A stretch of DNA of 64,000 bases, from positions 95,250,743 through 95,314,742 of the forward strand of contig CM060691.1 in NCBI GenBank assembly GCA_030686995.1. Reading direction: 5' to 3'. The stretch is from Artemisia argyi (taxonomy: Eukaryota; Streptophyta; Magnoliopsida; Asterales; Asteraceae). Both the position numbers and the translations under genes were made by a program. Of the stretch, positions 31,430 through 43,632 are shown in pieces. A model generated the notes under the pieces. It ran no database searches and was not told the origin of the DNA. It saw only the letters and a program-made list of their open reading frames with translations. Numbering within the stretch: position 1 is the first letter of the stretch; every line of letters begins with the position of its first letter.

Positions 31430-33646
31430 CACTAATGAATATGGAAATGAGGCACAATTAGCCAATTAAGCAAGAAAATCAAATTACCAAACCTAAAATG
31501 TAACGTAGAATCAAAAACGTAAGCTAGAACGTAAATAAAACGTAAACGCGCGAATTAAAAAGTGAATTTGAAGCTAGACTAATCCTACGGGTTTTAAAGT
31601 AATTTTCCTAAGCTAAAAATGATAAAAGAAAATTTTGGGAAAAAGAAAATTATTTTTTTAACTTTTTATTTAATCATTATGAATTAAAAACTATTTTAAC
31701 TAATTAAAAAGTAATAAAAATGTAAATAAAAGTGAATTTAAATGAGAAAAATACAAAATTAATTTTGAAAAATCTAAAATAACTAAAAACTATTTTATAA
31801 AATATTTTTGGAATTTTTCAAGCTTTTTTCTGATTTTTATTTGATTTTCCTTTAACGAAAGTATTTAAAAATTGATTAAAAACTAAAATAAAATAAGAAA
31901 AATAGCAAAACAACTCAGAAAAACATGAAAATTTTATGGAAATTCTAAAATCATATTTAAAACCTAGGAAAAATTTGAAAAATGAAAAATGAGTTGAAGA
32001 AGTGCTTAACGAATTAAAAACTGCTTATTGCAAGTGCTTATTGATAAACACTTGCAACCAAAGTGAGTTAAACTTAAACTACAAGTGACTAATACTCAAA
32101 TAAGCTTAGATATACCTGATATCAGACCACAAGAATCACAGAAATCCAATTGGTGAGCAATAAGCAGTTTCTAATAAGCACAAATGATAACCAGTTGTAT
32201 ACCAATAAGCACAAAAGGTACACAATCAGTCCCAACAACTCAGAAAAGCACCAAACAACTTATTATGATGAAATAAGTACACAGGTTAGGCAAAAAGACA
32301 CTTAAGCAGTTTGTACTAAAAACAAAAATGTATAGCTAAAAAGCCCTACTTGCAGCTTATATATAAGCCTCCTAATAAGCTAATCAGTGCAACCTAAGGG
32401 CATAATTTAAAACCTAGTACTACAGGCTATCTAAAAATGTCAAAAGCCCTAATTCTAATGCCTAATTGAACCCTAGATTATCCTAAGAACAAATGTGACT
32501 CAAGTACTCTAACTGATAAACAGGTTTAGCAGGGCAGGTTGTGGATCAATTTTTAGCAGCCTAATGTTATTGGAAATGGCTAATTATGATGTATGGTCAA
32601 GTTTACTACATAAACTAACTCCAGGAACAAGCTTATGCAATTTGGAGCCTAATTGATGCCTTAAAATGACCCTAGTTCAGCAGGTATCTAGACAGATTTT
32701 AGCCTAGGTTGACTTTTTTTAGTGCACTATGGTTTTGACTTATATGATATTCTATTGCTTGAATCTTAATCTAAATGAGTAATTAAACTACTTTGTGACT
32801 TTATATTCCTAAATGCAACTATATTCTACCTAAACTCAAGTATGCAGCTACAAAACTATACTAATGCTCACAGAATTGAACTAATAATCTGGAATATGAC
32901 TTTTTGTGTTATGACTTATCAATTTTATACTAAGACTAACCTATCTATGACTAATATGACTTATCTAAGCTAATTTAACAGCAAGAAAACAACTACTCCA
33001 CAAATCAAATCCTTAATCCAAACACTACTTAATATGCCTACTGATTTTGTTGTTATGATGATTTATGAAGATTACTGCTTAACTACTTATGCAGGATGAG
33101 TATATAATCTATATGAAACTATGTAAAGCTAAAGATATGCAAAATCTAATACTTGTGTTGAAATTCAACCTACTGATGCACTATGACAATTAATCACAAA
33201 ATAGAGTAACTATGAAATCTAAATGTGCAAATGAGACAAATAAGTAACAAGCAGGATCAAAGATACTCAAATAACACTAAAAACACAAAAAAGCAACAGA
33301 TCTAAGTAATATATAAGCTAATGCAAAAATCTATAACAATTGATCTAAAAATGGAATTAGGTACTTACTAAACAATCTCAGCTGAACAGAGATTCATTTG
33401 ACTTAAGCCTATCTTTAGATAGGCTTCTAAACCAGGAACACCTTCTGAATCAGCTTAAGCTTATCTAATAAGCTTGTTTGACTTTAGTTGACTTTTTGAT
33501 AAGATGAAGATTATGACTAATTATACCTACACAAGTTCTCACAAAAGCTATATTAAGCTAGAATGAGACTGAGCTAAATGAAAACTAGCTTATTGAAGCT
33601 AGGATTTAAAAGAGAAAACATACTTTTGATTTTTTTAAGGTTTTTC

Positions 33647-33698
<52 letters not shown>

Positions 33699-34173
33699 TG
33701 AAACATGATTCAAAACAGAGAATTATAAAAGTTGTAATACACTAACAGTGATTGATGAAATATAAATGAAACAGTAACAACAACTATTGAGTTAACTTTT
33801 GAGAATTGAAAGTAAATGAACAATACTAACTTATAAGAAAGGTAAACTATATTTCATTAATTAAAAATTGAATTACAATACTGGAAAACTTGAAATACAA
33901 CTGAGTAAATAAAATGACAGAGTAACATTAACATAAAAACTACACACTAGATTACATGATATGAGGGGTATATATAGGGGATGAGGAGAGCTTGGGGTGA
34001 AGCTTCTAGGTTGTCCAGGTCATCAATCCATGGCACTTGTGCTTCTTCTGATCCTCTCTTAACCCTTGGATTAGTCTCCAGATACTTCCCATCATAATTC
34101 CTTAGATTGAATGATTGCTCAATCATTTGCACGCACACCCATACGCATTGCTTACATGGCAGGCCTGCCATGT
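31430..34173 (-). repeat. G3 3' LTR, R-U5 and part of U3
   Basis: The minus-strand TATA box is at about 33965-33976 (CTATATATACC). The long R-U5 portion is AT-rich and full of GCTTATT/AATAAGC words, as in G6 (53300-55140). GCGCG-rich words near 31530-31560 match the end of the G6 LTR. A 42-base poly-T run sits at 33650-33691. An 18-bp palindrome CATGGCAGG/CCTGCCATG (34155-34172) touches the G4 insertion site. There is no credible gene. Confidence 0.7.
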
Positions 34174-35528
34174 TGATGAGGTGAAAAATGATCCGTTTTT
34201 AAGGGGTCATTTAAGCCCGGAATTGAATTTATTTGATCAAATATTGCCCTAAATCGTTCCTTTTGTGATTTTAGGTACTTTTGGAGTGAATTCTGGAAAA
34301 GGAAGCATTTTGGACGTTTTTTGAGCATAAAAGTGAAGAAAACGACAAAGTCTTAATTTTCTTGTTGGGAACAGTACCTGACGGCGTCACAAGATTCTAC
34401 ATGACGGCGTCAAGAGTAAAACAAGAGGTGAACTGGATAGAGTCTGTGATGATTCAGAGAGTTTTTACACTAGGGGCATGACGACGTCACCATAGGCCGT
34501 CATGGTCCCATTACATGTGACGGCCCAGAGAAATTTTGCACTTGACGGCGTCAGATATGGATCTAGGCAATCCGATATTATTATGGGCGGCGAGTTGACA
34601 TCGTCAGATATTTCTTCTTGACGCCGTCACGATGGAAAATCTATATATAGTTTTGTAATTTTCATTTATAAGAGAGGACAATCAGAGGGATAACTTGGAG
34701 AAACCCTAGCACGATTTTTACTGTACTTTCAAGGGTTTTTACCCTTTGAAACCTTTCATGTTCAATTAAGATAAGTATCCTTTCAATTCATTCAATATGT
34801 CTATGTGTTGTTCGAATATATCTTACGCTTGTCTTGATTTTAACATGCTAGGCTAGATCTCTTGTGTATTGCTTAGATGGGTGAAACCTAGATGTTGATT
34901 ATGGGTTGATTGCTTTTTTATAGTTGTTACCGATGAATGATTTCGATGTTAGGCTTAAGAAAACTGGCAGACTTCCATAGGGTAACATGCTTGAACGTCT
35001 TAAGAAACATGAACCAATGCGTACTAGGTTTTTATGGTTGTATTTAATGCATGAGCGAATTCTAATGATCCCATGTTAGGAGCTTCTTGCAAGCTCGACA
35101 TAGGAGTGAAGTAGGAGCTTATAGAGTTGGGGAAGTACGTACGCCACTCCGCGAATGGTATTAAGGAATATAACCCGTCATCCACACAATTGTAACAAAC
35201 TATCAACCTGTAAAAGATATCTAGGGAGTAATGAAATCTAAGTAAACACAATTTTCCCATTTATTGTTCATACCACTAGTTTAATTAGTTTTATTTTCAT
35301 TTTTGTTATTTTATTTTGATTGCATCTTAGTTACTGGGTTTGTTGAAAAGCAACTAATTCTGCCCACTCTTCCAAAACCTGAGATTTTACTTGCTTTTCA
35401 TAAAATATAAAAATACAAAAAGAATCATGTGTCACCTTTAGACTTAATTTTTAGGCATTCTAATCCTAGCGACACTATTCCTGAGTTGAACGATCAATCC
35501 CCCGGTACTTGTCACTAAACTATACTAC
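34174..35528 (+). repeat. G4 5' LTR, main part
   Basis: It starts TGATGAGGTG. The TGACG palindrome array and TATA box are at 34380-34650. It breaks at 35528 inside the tRNA-Asp complement box, where G5 is inserted; ACTAC at 35524-35528 is the first half of the G5 duplication. Confidence 0.92.
34380..34650 (+). promoter_or_regulatory. G4 LTR promoter: TGACG array and TATA box
   Basis: Palindromes TGACGGCGTCA or TGACGCCGTCA, and variants with A or T next to the centre (TGACGACGTCA, TGACATCGTCA), recur from about 34380 to 34629. The TATA box CTATATATAG is at 34641-34650. The last palindrome ends some 11 bp from the TATA box. The 3' LTR copy is at 48483-48754. Confidence 0.65.
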
Positions 35529-36875
35529 TGATGCGTGGGAATCGCAACAGGCTTTACCTCTCGAGGGATCTCGAGAAGCTTACAACCCCCACCAGGCAGT
35601 GTACCTGATCGTTGTAGTATAGTATAGTGACAAGTACCGGGGGATTGATCGTTCAGCTTAGGAATAGTGTCGCTAGGATTAGAAAGCCTAATTACTAGTT
35701 CTAAAGGTGAGGGATGATTATTTTTGTATTTTTATGTTTTATGGAAAGCAAGTAAAATCTCGGGTTTTGGAAGAGTGGGCGGAATTAGTTGCTATTCAAC
35801 TAACCCAAAACTAAGATGCAATCAAAATAAAATACTAAAAATGAAATTAAACTAATTATTACTAAGGTTGTGAGCAGTAATTGGAGAAAATGTGTTTACT
35901 TAGACTTCACTACTTCCTAGATATCTTTTACACGTTAATTACTTGTTATAATTGTATGGATGACGGATTGTATTCCTTAATACCATTCATGGGGTGACAT
36001 ACATAACTCCCCAATTCTATGAGCTCTTATCTCCTCCTACACCATGACCCAACACAACTATAGGGATTGTAAACAGTGGCTCATGCATTAAATACAACCA
36101 ATAAAGACCTAGTACGCCTCGGTTCATGTTTCTTAAGACGTTCAAGCATGTTACCATTTGGAGATCTGCCAGTTTTCTTAAGCCTAACATATAAAATCAT
36201 TCATCCAAGACAAGAATAAACAAGTAATCAACACATAATCAATATCTAGGTTTCGTTAGATCTAAGCAAACACAAAAGAGATCTAGCCTAGCATAATGGA
36301 ATTGAGACAAGAACAAGATATAGACAACCAACACATAGACATATTGATTGAATTAGAAGAACACTTATCTCAATTACAATGCAAGGTATCAAGGGTTTGG
36401 AACTCTTGAAAACCCTGTAAAAGTTGCACCAAATTCGTCTTTAGGGTTTCTCCAAAACTTCTCCTTTTAATGTGAAAAACTAGAAAACTATATATAGGAA
36501 AACAGGGGTGACGGCGTCAAGAGCAAGGGTGTGACGCCGTCATCTCGCCGCCAAATACTTCCTCGGACGGCCTTGATCTACTTCTGACGCCCTGTGTGAC
36601 GCCGTCATCAACTACGGTATTTTATTCTTTGGACTTTGACGCCGTCAAGAACAACTCTTGACGCCTTCATGTACTGTTCCCAGCATAGAAAATTGAGACT
36701 TTGCCGTTTTCTTCACTTTTATGCTCCAAAAACGTCCGAAATGGCTTCTTTTCCAGAATTCACTCTCCAAGTACCTAAAATCACAAAAGGAACGATTTAG
36801 GGCAATATTTGATCAAATAAATTCGGATTCGGGCTTAAATGACCCCCTAAAAACGGATCATTTTTCGCCTCATCA
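35529..36875 (-). repeat. G5 3' LTR
   Basis: It carries the tRNA-Asp complement box at 35609-35623, a U5 hairpin TCTCGAG/CTCGAGA near 35559-35576, a TATA box near 36488-36497 and a TGACG array at about 36508-36670. It abuts the G4 LTR head to head at 35528/35529. Confidence 0.93.
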
Positions 36876-37426
36876 TATACCCTTACACTTGAGATTTGCT
36901 TGTCCTCAAGCAAATACGCTTTTATTTTACTCAAAAGACAAGTTAGGGGTCATTTAACACTAATATAAAAGTAATTACAACAAATAATCGTTCCACTAAA
37001 GACCAATAGACAAGCACGGAGGTCATACACAAGCACCTCACAAATAGTGTTTAGATACTCACATCTCTCGGGTGTAATAAAGTAATATAACATTATGGAA
37101 ATGGAAGATATCTCTCACTACATGTCATAGCAAAATAGATTACCATAGGCTTGGGAAAGGATCAAACCTCCACCACATGGCGTAAGCACCTAGGATAAAC
37201 TATCAAAGAGGTCTTTTAAAGGGTTGTAACGTTAGGTATTGGGATATGAATTACACGGTTTTGTTGGATAAAGGAAGTTTTACTGGTGGCGAGTTAACAA
37301 TCTTGGTCAATTACATGTACAATATGGCGTTGCTAAGCCAAGACTAGACTCGACTTAAGCTAACAAATGAAAAATAACTAAAAACATAAAATGAACATAG
37401 AATAAAAAGGGATGGTAGTCCGTATG

Positions 37427-37459
<33 letters not shown>

Positions 37460-39325
37460 CTTTTTTTTTTTTGCATACACTCTTACCCTACCATCCAAAA
37501 TAATACATCATAGGGGATTGAGCATTCCCCTTACACTTTAATTTTTACATACTTTACATTAAACTAATCTAATGACTCGAATTAAGAAAATCAAAACACT
37601 TGGAGCACTTTTAAGATTAACGCACATATGGGGGTAATAAGTGATGTTCTTCCCCATTACTCCATAAAATAAGTACTTACCCATGAGTCCCAATAGTCCC
37701 AAAACAATATGTACAAGGATATGACTCGACTTAGCAACCATGTAATCAATTAGAAAGTTAACTTAGAGTTTAACAAATAACAATAATGCACTAAAGATGA
37801 GCGCATACACGGAAGGCTAAGGCGATTTGGTTGTACATTTAAGTGGGGTGTAACAAATTCTTCCTTTAAGTAAAATGCTTAAAGTTAGAAACGAAAAGAT
37901 AGGCTCGGAGGGGTGTACTAGGGGTATCGTGTACTAAAAATGAGTACAACGCTAAAGGTGTGGAAAAAATTAGTTGACTTAACTAGCCAAGTAATATGAC
38001 TTAGATGGTCAAGTAATTATAATACGGGTTTAACACAAGGGTGATCCTAATGCCTCTTATCATGTAGTAAATCCTACCACACGAATGTAGTCTCACTAGC
38101 GGTCTCGGGATGCATCACTAACGCAAGTTCTAGAATCTAAATGCTACCGGTACACTCATAAGCACTAATAATAAATGCTTTTCCTATCAAATCTAAAGGC
38201 GAACCTCACATATTTGGGTGGAAAATTTTTCTGAATATACGGTTATGTGCTAGTCATACAATCTCCTATCCATGAGACGCTTGCTATTGCTAAAGTTTCA
38301 CTCCTAAATGTTGTAAAAAATTTTAAATTTGGCGCTAAAATTGCACTAACAAGTATTTCTCATAGTTTTATTACACATCTACTATCAAACAAAACAAACT
38401 CAAGCGAAAGTGCATATGTAAGGTATCATCTTTTTACCCTCCCCTTACACTTAAGATGAACATTGTCCCCAATGTTCAAGTAAAGAATGTAAAAGTGAAA
38501 AAGTAAAGAGAATGAAATCAAATACTCCCCTGATTCGCTCGGTATGGATTATAGGTTGGCCAGGTTAAATCTTCCTCCAAGAAAACGAACAATCAAAGCT
38601 TCCCTTCCAGAATATAAATCACCTCCTTGTCGAACATAACCTGTAAATCCTGACAACAAATAGACAAGACAACCTCGCGTAAAATCGGCGGCATCCTATA
38701 TAAGTTACTAAATCCTAGAAAACAAAGTAAGATATAATGCTTGTGGAATGAAGTTTGCAGATCTCCTGGAGATTATAAAACTTAATAATTCACAAAAACC
38801 ATAAGACTCCGTTAGAAAAACAAAACCGGTAAAATTTCCAGATTTTAACTCCTGACGCCGTCAAGAGTAAACCTCTGACGCCGTCAGAATGGACCTGCAG
38901 AAATTCTTATGTTAAGTTTCCGGAAAATTTCTGGAAAAACTTGGTCTTACTTCCTGGAAAATCCTGCAAAACTTCATTATGACTCAATACAAGCATTTGA
39001 CTCTAACAAATACGAATATACATGTTCATTTAATATTGTGGAGAATCATGATCGGTTTGTTTCTTAAAAACATATTTGGGGTTTCCCCTTACACTTATCT
39101 TTTGCAAAAATACTTTTAAGTTGGAGTTAAGGCTAGGCCAAACAACATAGTAAAGTATTTCCACATTTTAATTTCGAGACATGATCAACCAACAATAAAA
39201 ATAAAGCATGCATACGGAAGCAAATAACAATCAAACAAATAAAATCACACAAAACATGGGTTGCCTCCCAAGAAGCGCTTTTCTTTATTTACGAGTCTTG
39301 TAGCTAGACTCAAGGTCATGGGTTA
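36876..39325 (-). other. G5 3' non-coding tail
   Basis: It is collinear with the G2 tail (19467-21980) and, inverted, with the G4 tail (45854-48277). It includes a short poly-T tract (about 37434-37472), paired TGACGCCGTCA copies near 38853 and 38876, and the GGGAGGCAACCCA block on the minus strand near 39257-39278. No gene is visible. Confidence 0.75.
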
Positions 39326-41856
39326 CTACGTGATACGGGTGAGTTCCTCATTGAGGACATCTTTGGGATCGAAATTAGGTTTCAACTTTCTATCGGTTTC
39401 CTTAGTATGGTACGACCTTTCAAACTTCTCTCCATCCGGATCGTACAAAGTCATTCTAATATGCCATGACCCGTCACCTTCTTTAGGTGGCTTGTCCCAC
39501 CTCCATTTACACTTATCCCCCCTCTTTTCCATTTATTCCTTTCTATGTTAATGGGCATTACGCTTAATAACTCAATCATCTTCCTAAAGACTAAGGGGTC
39601 CTCAAAGGGGTCTAGCTCCTCATCTCTAGCTATAAGTTGTTCTACCGAATGTGTCTTTTCAACAAAGTCTTTTTCTAGATAGAATGGGCATTGAGGTCCT
39701 ATAAAGTTCCTTTCTATCCAAGGTCCATATCTAGACGGTCTCCTATTCATCTCTACCCAATGCGGTGTCGGTTCATCATCACAATCATAACTATGCTTCT
39801 TTACATCGTACACCGACCAAGTATCGCCTTCACCTACCGCTATCTTGGATTCCTTGCAATCTATCATGGCACTAGCGGTTGCTAAAAATCCTCTTCCTAC
39901 CAATAGTGGGCATGTAGTGTCACTAACCATGTCTAGGACGTGAAAATCCGCTAATATAGTTAACTTTCCTACGTGAACAACTACATCCTTAATCATTCCA
40001 ACCGGGTGTGCAATACTCCCATCCGCTAGCCCTATCAATACCTCCGTTTCCTCTAACTTTCCTAGCTTAAGAGTGGTGAATAAGGATAAGGGAATCAAGT
40101 TGAGGCTTGACCCTAAATCGGCTAGTGTGTCGAAAGCTTCGGATCTTCCTATCTTACAAGGCAAAACAAATATACCCGGGTCATCAAGCTTTTTAGGCAA
40201 CTTGTTTTGAACGAAGGCGGTCCCATTTTTACCTAGCTTACATTTCTCATATTTTTCTAGGAGGGCACTATAGTAAGGAGCACGCGCTAAGACATCAATG
40301 ACGGGGCGTTCAAGGTGAAGTTCTTTGAATTCATCGTCAAGGTCTTGCGTAAAGGGTGTTTCAACAATGCTTTTGACCGGCTCTATAGTGGGTGTTTTAT
40401 TTGATTGGTCCTTTTGGGGAACTTGGTTTTGTTTGAAACACGTGCTCGTTGATTTAACCGAGTAGTATTGTGGACACGAAGTGGGTGACGAAACTGAAGA
40501 TATGGAATTAACGTTTAGTTTCGGATTCTTGATTGTGTCGCTTGGGAGTGCTCCTATTTCTCGGTCATTGAGAACTTTCAACAATGCATCAATTCTAGTG
40601 GTCATCTCGCTTTGCTTTTGTTTGAAATCGGCTTCAAACTTGGATATGCGAGCTTCTTGAGATGCCATGAACTTTGACATCATTCCTTCAAGATTGTTGG
40701 TACTACCATAGTTGTTAGAAGGATTGTTGTTGAAAGTACGGTTGGATGGTGGACCGTTTGGTTGGTAACGATTAGGCGGATTGGAAGAATTGGATTGATT
40801 TTGTTTCCACCTAAGGTTTGGGTGATTTTTCCAAAAGGGGTTGTATGAATCACCGTAAGGGTTTGGCTCGGGCTTGACAGTGTACCACTTATCTCCCGCT
40901 TCGTCGGTACGCGTGGATGCGTAGTCCGCAAAAGCTGTTCCGGGGAGTTCCACACAATCACGAGTGTCATGGGGACCACTACATAATTCGCATGAAGAAG
41001 TGATTTTGTTCACTTGGCTTGAAGGCTTCGGAGCTTCGTAAGATTTCATGAGAAACTTGACTTGGTCCTCAAGTTCCATGATCCTACGGTCGGGAGTGCT
41101 AGAATTGTTCGAAGGCAAAGATATTGCCTTGACCGTTTTGTTCAAATCACGGGGATCATTCCAACTTTCGTTGTCATAGAGAGCAAGATCTTCTATGAGT
41201 TCCCATGATTGTTCCGCACTAAGATCATGTAGCTTACCACCGACCGATTGGTCAATGGTTCGCCTCATGGGGATGTCGATATGGTCATAAAAAATTTGAA
41301 CTTGGAGCCAAAGATCTATGCCATGATGAGGGACTTTTTGGAGTAAGTCCTTGAAACGAGTCCATGCTTCATAAAGTGATTCATTTTGACGTTGTTGAAA
41401 CATCAAGATGTCATTCCTAAGCTTAGTAGTTCTCCCCGTTGGGAAAAATTGAGCAAGGAAACGAGTGGTGAGATCATCCCATGTGGTGATGGATCCCGCG
41501 GGTAAACGCTCAAGCCATTGACTAGCTTGATCCCGTAGAGAGAATTGGAATAGGCGTAAACGGGTAGTCTCTCTAGTTTCAACACCTAGGTCTATGGAAT
41601 CTACGATTTTGAGAAAGTCCTTAAGATGTTGGTTTGGATCTTCAGAACGAAGTCCATGGAATGCACTTCTACTTTGCACCAACCGGACGGTGTCGGATCG
41701 CAAGGGGGTCACATTGGCTCTGGTGAGCTCGATGGTGTTTCAGTAGCCTTGGTGGCTAGGTCGAGAATACTCTCCTAAGGTTCGGGGCCTAAGGGGTTCA
41801 AGTGGTGGGTTTTGTTGTGGTAGGATGACGGGTTCAAAGATGTTACCACCTTCCAT
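39326..41856 (-). pseudogene. gag-pro: G5 Gag-protease ORF with one stop and a C-terminal frameshift
   Basis: The frame starts at ATG 41856 (MEGGNIFEPVILP), meets TGA at 41740-41742 (codon 39) and then stays open to 39451. G4 has CGA at that codon, so the stop is a C-to-T change at a CpG. Domains: retrotransposon Gag (QWLERLPAG near 41520, FKDLLQKVPHHGIDLW near 41310), a CX2CX3HX4C knuckle CELCSGPHDTRDC (about 40954-40992), an Asn/Pro-rich linker, and a retropepsin-like domain with ADLGSSLNLIP (about 40090-40125) and PLLVGRGFL. A G6 run near 39518 shifts the frame; the other frame then reads DKCKWRWDKPPKEGDG to 39326. The order fits Athila-type Gag-Pro, ending before RT. Confidence 0.85.
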
Positions 41857-42002
41857 GATGTCGGATGGTAAAGAGTTACGAACAAAAGCACGAAGAAATA
41901 AGATAGACTAAAGAAGACCTAAAAATAAAAATAAAATCTTACTAGAAAGGAATCTAGCAAGTAGACCTCATAAAAAGAAATTCTAACCTAGACAATAACT
42001 AT

Positions 42003-42021
42003 TCCCCGGGCTGCGGCGCTA
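42003..42021 (-). other. G5 primer-binding site (tRNA-Asp type)
   Basis: The minus strand reads TAGCGCCGCAGCCCGGGGA. The second base of the usual TGG is A, and the centre differs from tRNA-Asp at CA, as in G2. Confidence 0.75.
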
Positions 42022-42027
42022 AAAACT

Positions 42028-43374
42028 TGATGCGTGGGAATCGCAACAGGCTTTACCTCTCGAGGGATCTCGAGAAGCTTACAACCCCCACCAGGCAGTG
42101 TACCTGATCGTTGTAGTATAGTATAGTGACAAGTACCGGGGGATTGATCGTTCAGCTTAGGAATTGTGTCGCTAGGATTAGAAAGCCTAATTACTAGTTC
42201 TAAAGGTGAAGGATGATCATTTTTGTATTTTTATGTTTTATGGAAAGCAAGTAAAATCTCGGGTTTTGGAAGAGTGGGCGGAATTAGTTGCTATTCAACT
42301 AACCCAAAACTAAGATGCAATCAAAATAAAATACTAAAAATGAAATTAAACTAATTATTACTAAGGTTGTGAGCAGTAATTGGAGAAAATGTGTTTACTT
42401 AGACTTCACTACTCCCTAGATATCTTTTACACGTTAATTACTTGTTATAATTGTATGGATGACGGATTGTATTCCTTAATACCATTCATGGGGTGGCATA
42501 CATAACTCCCCAATTCTATGAGCTCTTATCTCCTCCTACACCATGACCCAGCATAACTATAGGGATTGTAAACAGTGGCTCATGCATTAAATACAACCAA
42601 TAAAGACCTAGTACGCCTCGGTTCATGTTTCTTAAGACGTTCAAGCATGTTACCATTTGGAGATCTGCCAGTTTTCTTAAGCCTAACATATAAAATCATT
42701 CATCCAAGACAAGAATAAACAAGTAATCAACACATAATCAATATCTAGGTTTCATTAGATCTAAGCAAATACAAAAGAGATCTAGCCTAGCATAATGGAA
42801 TTGAGACAAGAACAAGATATAGACAACCAACACATAGACATATTGATTGAATTAGAAGAACACTTATCTCAATTACAATGCAAGGTATCAAGGGTTTGGA
42901 ATCCTTGAAAACCCTATAAAAGTTGCACCAAATTCGTCTTTAGGGTTTCTCCAAAACTTCTCCTTTTAATGTGAAAAACTAGAAAACTATATATAGGAAA
43001 ACAGGGGTGACGGCGTCAAGAGCAAGGGTGTGACGCCGTCATCTCGCCGCCAAATACTTCCTCGGACGGCCTTGATCTACTTCTGACGCCCTGTGTGACG
43101 CCGTCATCAACTACGGTATTTTATTCTTTGGAATTTGACGCCGTCAAGAACAACTCTTGACACCTTCATGTACTGTTCCCAGCATAGAAAATTGAGACTT
43201 TGCCGTTTTCTTCACTTTTATGCTCCAAAAACGTCCGAAATGGCTTCTTTTCCAGAATTCACTCTCAAAGTACCTAAAATCACAAAAGGAACGATTTAGG
43301 GCAATATTTGATCAAATAAATTCGGATTCGGGCTTAAATGACCCCCTAAAAATGAATCATTTTTCGCCTCATCA
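42028..43374 (-). repeat. G5 5' LTR
   Basis: It is the same length as the 3' LTR, with scattered single differences such as GGTGAAGG for GGTGAGGG near 42205. The tRNA-Asp complement box is at 42108-42122, the TATA box near 42988 and the TGACG array at about 43007-43165. Confidence 0.93.
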
Positions 43375-43379
43375 ACTAC

Positions 43380-43464
43380 AACGATCAGGTACACTGCCTG
43401 GTGGGGGTTGTAAGCTTCTCGAGATCCCTCGAGAGGTAAAGCCTGGTGCAATTCCCACATATCA
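43380..43464 (+). repeat. G4 5' LTR, terminal part after G5
   Basis: It resumes with AACGATCAGG, completing the interrupted tRNA-Asp complement box. It contains the U5 hairpin CTCGAG-ATCC-CTCGAG and ends ACATATCA. Confidence 0.9.
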
Positions 43465-43470
43465 AGTTTT

Positions 43471-43488
43471 TGGCACCGTTGCTGGGGA
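43471..43488 (+). other. G4 primer-binding site (tRNA-Asp type)
   Basis: TGGCACCGTTGCTGGGGA differs from the tRNA-Asp complement at two positions. It lies six bases after the LTR end. Confidence 0.85.
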
Positions 43489-43632
43489 ATAGTTTTTTTC
43501 TAGGTTAGGATTTCTTTTTATTAGGTCTACTTGCTAGATTCCTTTTTAGTAAGATTTTATTTTTATTTTTAGGTTTTCTTTAGTCTATCTATTTCTTCGT
43601 GTCTTTGTTCATAATCTTTATCATCCGACATC

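Larger units (their letters stand above)
35529..43374 (-). mobile_element. G5: complete non-autonomous gypsy element inside the G4 5' LTR
   Basis: Both LTRs are exactly 1347 bp (35529-36875 and 42028-43374) and look nearly identical. ACTAC flanks the element at 35524-35528 and 43375-43379. The primer site (minus strand, 42003-42021) adjoins the right LTR, giving minus orientation. It encodes Gag and a retropepsin-like protease but no RT, RNase H or integrase. G5 is the youngest layer of the G3-G4-G5 nest. Confidence 0.94.

Noticed and set aside
33947..34171. A 74-residue minus-strand protein
   Set aside because: It lies in the U3 of the G3 LTR around its TATA box; no similarity to a known domain and no counterpart in G6.
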